Part shown: piece after piece, positions 61,613-64,000 of the stretch
How positions within the stretch are numbered: position 1 is the first letter of the stretch
Layout: every line of letters starts with the position of its first letter
Assembly: GCA_002395835.1 (NCBI GenBank)
Contig: DGVD01000013.1
Location: forward strand, 1-64,000
Reading direction: 5' to 3'
Length of the DNA stretch: 64,000 bases
Source of the DNA: Bacteroidales bacterium UBA4293
GTDB lineage: Bacteria > Bacteroidota > Bacteroidia > Bacteroidales > Bacteroidaceae
Translations under genes and position numbers: made by a program
The notes under the pieces: generated by a model
The model's database searches: none
The model's input: the letters and a program-made list of their open reading frames with translations, nothing else
What the model was told of the DNA's origin: nothing

Positions 61613-61882
61613 TTATTTCTTCTTATTACCTGCATGACCACGGAAAGTACGGGTAGGTGCAAACTCACCCAACTTGTGTCCTACCATATTCTCAGTCACA
61701 TAAACTGGAATAAACTTGTTACCATTATGAACAGCAACAGTATGGCCAACGAAATCTGGAGAAATTACAGAAGCTCTTGCCCAAGTCTTAACAACGACTT
61801 TCTTGCCGCTTTCATTCATTGCAAGAATCTTCTTCTCAAGGCTTACGTTAATGTATGGACCTTTTTTTAATGATCTACTCAT
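61613..61882 (-). CDS. rpsS: 30S ribosomal protein S19
   Basis: An 89-residue S19 of the 30S head. Signatures: SRSLKKGPYINVSLEKKIL and VTENMVGHKLGEFAPTRTFR. Located between rplB and rplV, as in the S10 operon. Confidence 0.98.
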   Translation of the reverse strand: MSRSLKKGPYINVSLEKKILAMNESGKKVVVKTWARASVISPDFVGHTVAVHNGNKFIPVYVTENMVGHKLGEFAPTRTFRGHAGNKKK

Positions 61883-61902
61883 AATTTACTCAATTAACTT
61901 GA

Positions 61903-62727
61903 TTACTTGTTACTTCTTTCAATGATATACTTATTAGAAGCCTTCTTAGGGCTACGAGTCTTAAGACCCTTAGCATACAAGCCCTTACGTGAACGTGGGT
62001 GACCACCAGACTGACGACCTTCACCACCACCCATTGGGTGATCAACTGGGTTCATTACAACACCACGGTTGTGAGGACGACGGCCCAACCAACGTGAACG
62101 ACCTGCCTTACCAGAACTTTCAAGTGCGTGATCTGAGTTACCTACACTACCAATAGTAGCTTTGCAAGCAGAGAGAATCTTACGAGTCTCACCTGAAGGT
62201 AACTTGATTACGCAATAATCACCTTCACGAGAAGTTAACTGAGCAAAATTACCTGCAGAACGAACAAGCAGAGCACCCTGACCAGGACGTAATTCAATGT
62301 TGTGAATTACAGTACCTACAGGAATTGCTGACAAAGGAAGACAGTTTCCAACCTCAGGAACTGCATCCTTACCAGACATCAAAGTGCTACCAACCTGCAA
62401 TCCGTTTGGAGCAATGATATAACGTTTTTCACCATCAGCATAAAATAGCAAAGCAATACGAGCAGAACGATTTGGATCGTATTCAATTGTCTTTACTACA
62501 GCTGGAACACCATCTTTCTCTCGTTTGAAATCGATGAAACGATACAATTTCTTGTGTCCACCACCGATATAACGCGCGGTCATCTTACCTACATTGTTTC
62601 GACCGCCAGAAGACTTTTTACCATAAACGAGAGACTTTTCTGGTACCGTAGCAGTTATTTCCTCGAAGGTACCAATAATTTTGTGTCTCTGTCCAGGAGT
62701 TACTGGACTAAATTTTCTTACTGCCAT
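61903..62727 (-). CDS. rplB: 50S ribosomal protein L2
   Basis: A 274-residue L2, needed for subunit joining and peptidyl transfer. The C-terminal conserved loop RPHNRGVVMNPVDHPMGGGE holds the His implicated in the peptidyl-transferase centre. The basic tail (RSRKGLYAKGLKTRSPKKAS) is normal. Confidence 0.98.
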   Translation of the reverse strand: MAVRKFSPVTPGQRHKIIGTFEEITATVPEKSLVYGKKSSGGRNNVGKMTARYIGGGHKKLYRFIDFKREKDGVPAVVKTIEYDPNRSARIALLFYADGEKRYIIAPNGLQVGSTLMSGKDAVPEVGNCLPLSAIPVGTVIHNIELRPGQGALLVRSAGNFAQLTSREGDYCVIKLPSGETRKILSACKATIGSVGNSDHALESSGKAGRSRWLGRRPHNRGVVMNPVDHPMGGGEGRQSGGHPRSRKGLYAKGLKTRSPKKASNKYIIERSNK

Positions 62728-62735
62728 TTCTTATA

Positions 62736-63026
62736 TTAAATATTGCTATAAAAATCAATAGTATCGCCCTCCTTCAGGGTTACGATTGCTTTCTTAACGG
62801 CGTTTGTACGACCCTTCACTAAACCAGCACGAGTATAACGAGTCTTATTCTTGCCAGCATAGTTCATTGTATTGACATCAGTAACTGTAACATTATACAG
62901 TTCCTCTACCTCTTTCTTAATTTGCAACTTATTGGCCTGAGGACGAACAATGAAGCCGAACTTGTTCTGCTTCTCTGTAATCGCTGTCATCTTTTCGGTA
63001 ACCAACGGTTTTATAATAAATGCCAT
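62736..63026 (-). CDS. rplW: 50S ribosomal protein L23
   Basis: A 96-residue L23 at the tunnel exit, docking site of SRP and trigger factor. Signatures: IIKPLVTEKMTAITEKQNKF and TVTDVNTMNYAGKNKTRYTR. Between rplD (12 bases) and rplB (8 bases). Confidence 0.97.
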   Translation of the reverse strand: MAFIIKPLVTEKMTAITEKQNKFGFIVRPQANKLQIKKEVEELYNVTVTDVNTMNYAGKNKTRYTRAGLVKGRTNAVKKAIVTLKEGDTIDFYSNI

Positions 63027-63038
63027 ACTTCAGCCTCC

Positions 63039-63668
63039 TTATTTATTTAAAGTTGCCTCGATTGACTTCAGTGCACTCTCAGTCACAACCAAAGAATCAG
63101 CATTCAATACTGAATAGGTATTGAGTGCAGATGCAATAGCTAAACCAGCGCGCTGCAAGTTACGGGACGACAAAAATACTGCTTTATTAGCTTCTGGCAA
63201 AACGACCAAAGTCTTCTTGTCAGCAACTTTAAGATTATTTAACAACTCAACAAAAGACTTTGTTTTTGGTGCATCAAAAGTGAAGTCTTCAACTACCACT
63301 AATGCATTCTCCTGAGCTTTATAAGTCAATGCAGACTTACGAGCCAAAGCCTTAACTTTCTTATTTAACTTGAACCAATAGTCACGTGGTTTTGGACCAA
63401 AAACACGAGCACCACCTACCAAAACTGGTGAGTTGATATCACCACGACGTGCACCACCTCCACCTTTCTGGCGTCCAAGTTTGCGAGTAGAACCGCTTAT
63501 TTCACTTCTTTCCTTAGATTTGTGAGTACCCTGACGCTGATTAGCAAGGAACTGCTTTACATCCAAGTAGATTGCGTGATCATTAGGCTCAATACCGAAG
63601 ATAGCATCATTCAACGCAACCTTTCTACCGGTATCCTCACCGGTAATTTTATATACGCTTAATTCCAT
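63039..63668 (-). CDS. rplD: 50S ribosomal protein L4
   Basis: A 209-residue L4 whose long loop reaches into the exit tunnel (GSTRKLGRQKGGGGARRGDI then PVLVGGARVFGPKPRDY). In E. coli it controls the S10 operon. Residues about 100-200 form the globular domain. 2 bases after rplC. Confidence 0.97.
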   Translation of the reverse strand: MELSVYKITGEDTGRKVALNDAIFGIEPNDHAIYLDVKQFLANQRQGTHKSKERSEISGSTRKLGRQKGGGGARRGDINSPVLVGGARVFGPKPRDYWFKLNKKVKALARKSALTYKAQENALVVVEDFTFDAPKTKSFVELLNNLKVADKKTLVVLPEANKAVFLSSRNLQRAGLAIASALNTYSVLNADSLVVTESALKSIEATLNK

Positions 63669-63670
63669 AA

Positions 63671-64000
63671 TTATTTTTCTACTATAACGATTGAACCTTT
63701 GAAACCAGGAACGGAACCCTTAACCATAAGGATATTATGCTCTGGAATCACCTTTAATACCTGAAGATTGTGAGTAGTTACACGGTTACCACCGAGCTGG
63801 CCACCCATGCGCAATCCCTTAAACACACGTGCTGGATATGAACAAGCACCAATAGAACCTGGCTTACGCTGACGATTGTGCTGACCGTGAGTAATCTGGC
63901 CTACACCACCAAAATGATGACGCTTCACTACGCCCTGGAAACCCTTACCTTTAGAAGTTCCAATAACATCAACAAATGCTGAATCATTAAAGAACTCTAC
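63671..64000 (-). CDS. rplC: 50S ribosomal protein L3, partial (cut at window edge)
   Basis: The C-terminal 109 residues of L3; the N-terminal half is outside the window, and reading is open to base 64000. The first visible residues are VEFFNDSAFVDVIGTSKGKG, then the core signature KRHHFGGVGQITHGQ, followed by RKPGSIGACSYPARVFKGLR. The apparent start MKRHH is a GTG codon for Val inside the gene, not a real start. L3 is an early assembly protein near the peptidyl-transferase centre. Confidence 0.97.
   Translation of the reverse strand, partial: VEFFNDSAFVDVIGTSKGKGFQGVVKRHHFGGVGQITHGQHNRQRKPGSIGACSYPARVFKGLRMGGQLGGNRVTTHNLQVLKVIPEHNILMVKGSVPGFKGSIVIVEK

Noticed and set aside
63671..63928. A short separate gene starting MKRHH
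   Set aside because: It is the C-terminal part of L3: reading is open upstream to the window end in the same frame and encodes L3 residues, and the apparent Met is GTG.
1..64000. CRISPR arrays, insertion sequences, integrases, phage genes, tRNA or rRNA genes
   Set aside because: I looked for regularly spaced direct repeats, transposase-like proteins and tRNA cloverleafs and saw none in the window.

Overview
The window is a stretch of chromosome from a Bacteroidales bacterium of the Bacteroides/Prevotella kind; I cannot name a genus from the sequence alone. The reasons are two SusC/SusD (RagA/RagB) outer-membrane uptake pairs, lipoproteins with acidic residues after the lipobox cysteine, promoters of the TTTG / TAnnTTTG (-33/-7) type, a single-chain L-serine dehydratase, and an S10-spc-alpha ribosomal cluster with map and infA inside it and Zn-free L36 and S14.

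Positions 1-22754 hold housekeeping and envelope genes, mostly on the minus strand. They are a two-gene envelope operon (627-2252), mrp with trmB (2341-4254), sdaA (plus, 4336-5544), a secreted papain-like cysteine peptidase behind an HU-like regulator (5528-6733), a gap with a strong promoter and a heavily base-paired non-coding region (6734-7390), ilvE, xseA/xseB with a subtilisin-like protease, a cytidylate-kinase-like protein, an MBOAT plus two SGNH hydrolases (a likely glycan O-acylation operon), and a complete tetR-tolC-adaptor-RND-PII-like efflux operon.

Positions 22989-42240 form what looks like a peptide-acquisition island: a His-rich DUF4890-like secreted protein, an S9D glutamyl-endopeptidase-like enzyme, SusC/SusD pair 1, a surface lipoprotein with SusC/SusD pair 2, a metzincin-type metalloprotease (DUF5117 family), and an S9A oligopeptidase lipoprotein. 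No glycoside hydrolase, sulfatase or carbohydrate esterase is present, so the uptake pairs are better read as RagAB-like peptide importers than as glycan systems.

Positions 42624-49755 hold two paralogous hexameric glutamate dehydrogenases on the plus strand. Between them, on the minus strand, lies a 983-residue protein that joins two receiver-like domains to a PPDK/PEP-synthase-type ATP-grasp domain but has no recognisable phosphohistidine or PEP-binding domain. An RlpA-like protein follows the second dehydrogenase, and a glycine-zipper lipoprotein follows convergently. Peptidases, importers, serine dehydratase, branched-chain aminotransferase and two glutamate dehydrogenases together suggest an organism able to live on peptides and amino acids.

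Positions 49872-64000 are the ribosomal super-operon read right to left from rplC (cut by the window edge) to rplQ, ending in a strong terminator. The one large internal gap, upstream of rpsD, can form an 11-bp helix and may be an S4 control leader. The least explained elements are the structured RNA candidate at about 7002-7390, the receiver/ATP-grasp protein, the palindrome clusters upstream of susC 2 and in the tetR promoter, and the rpsD leader.
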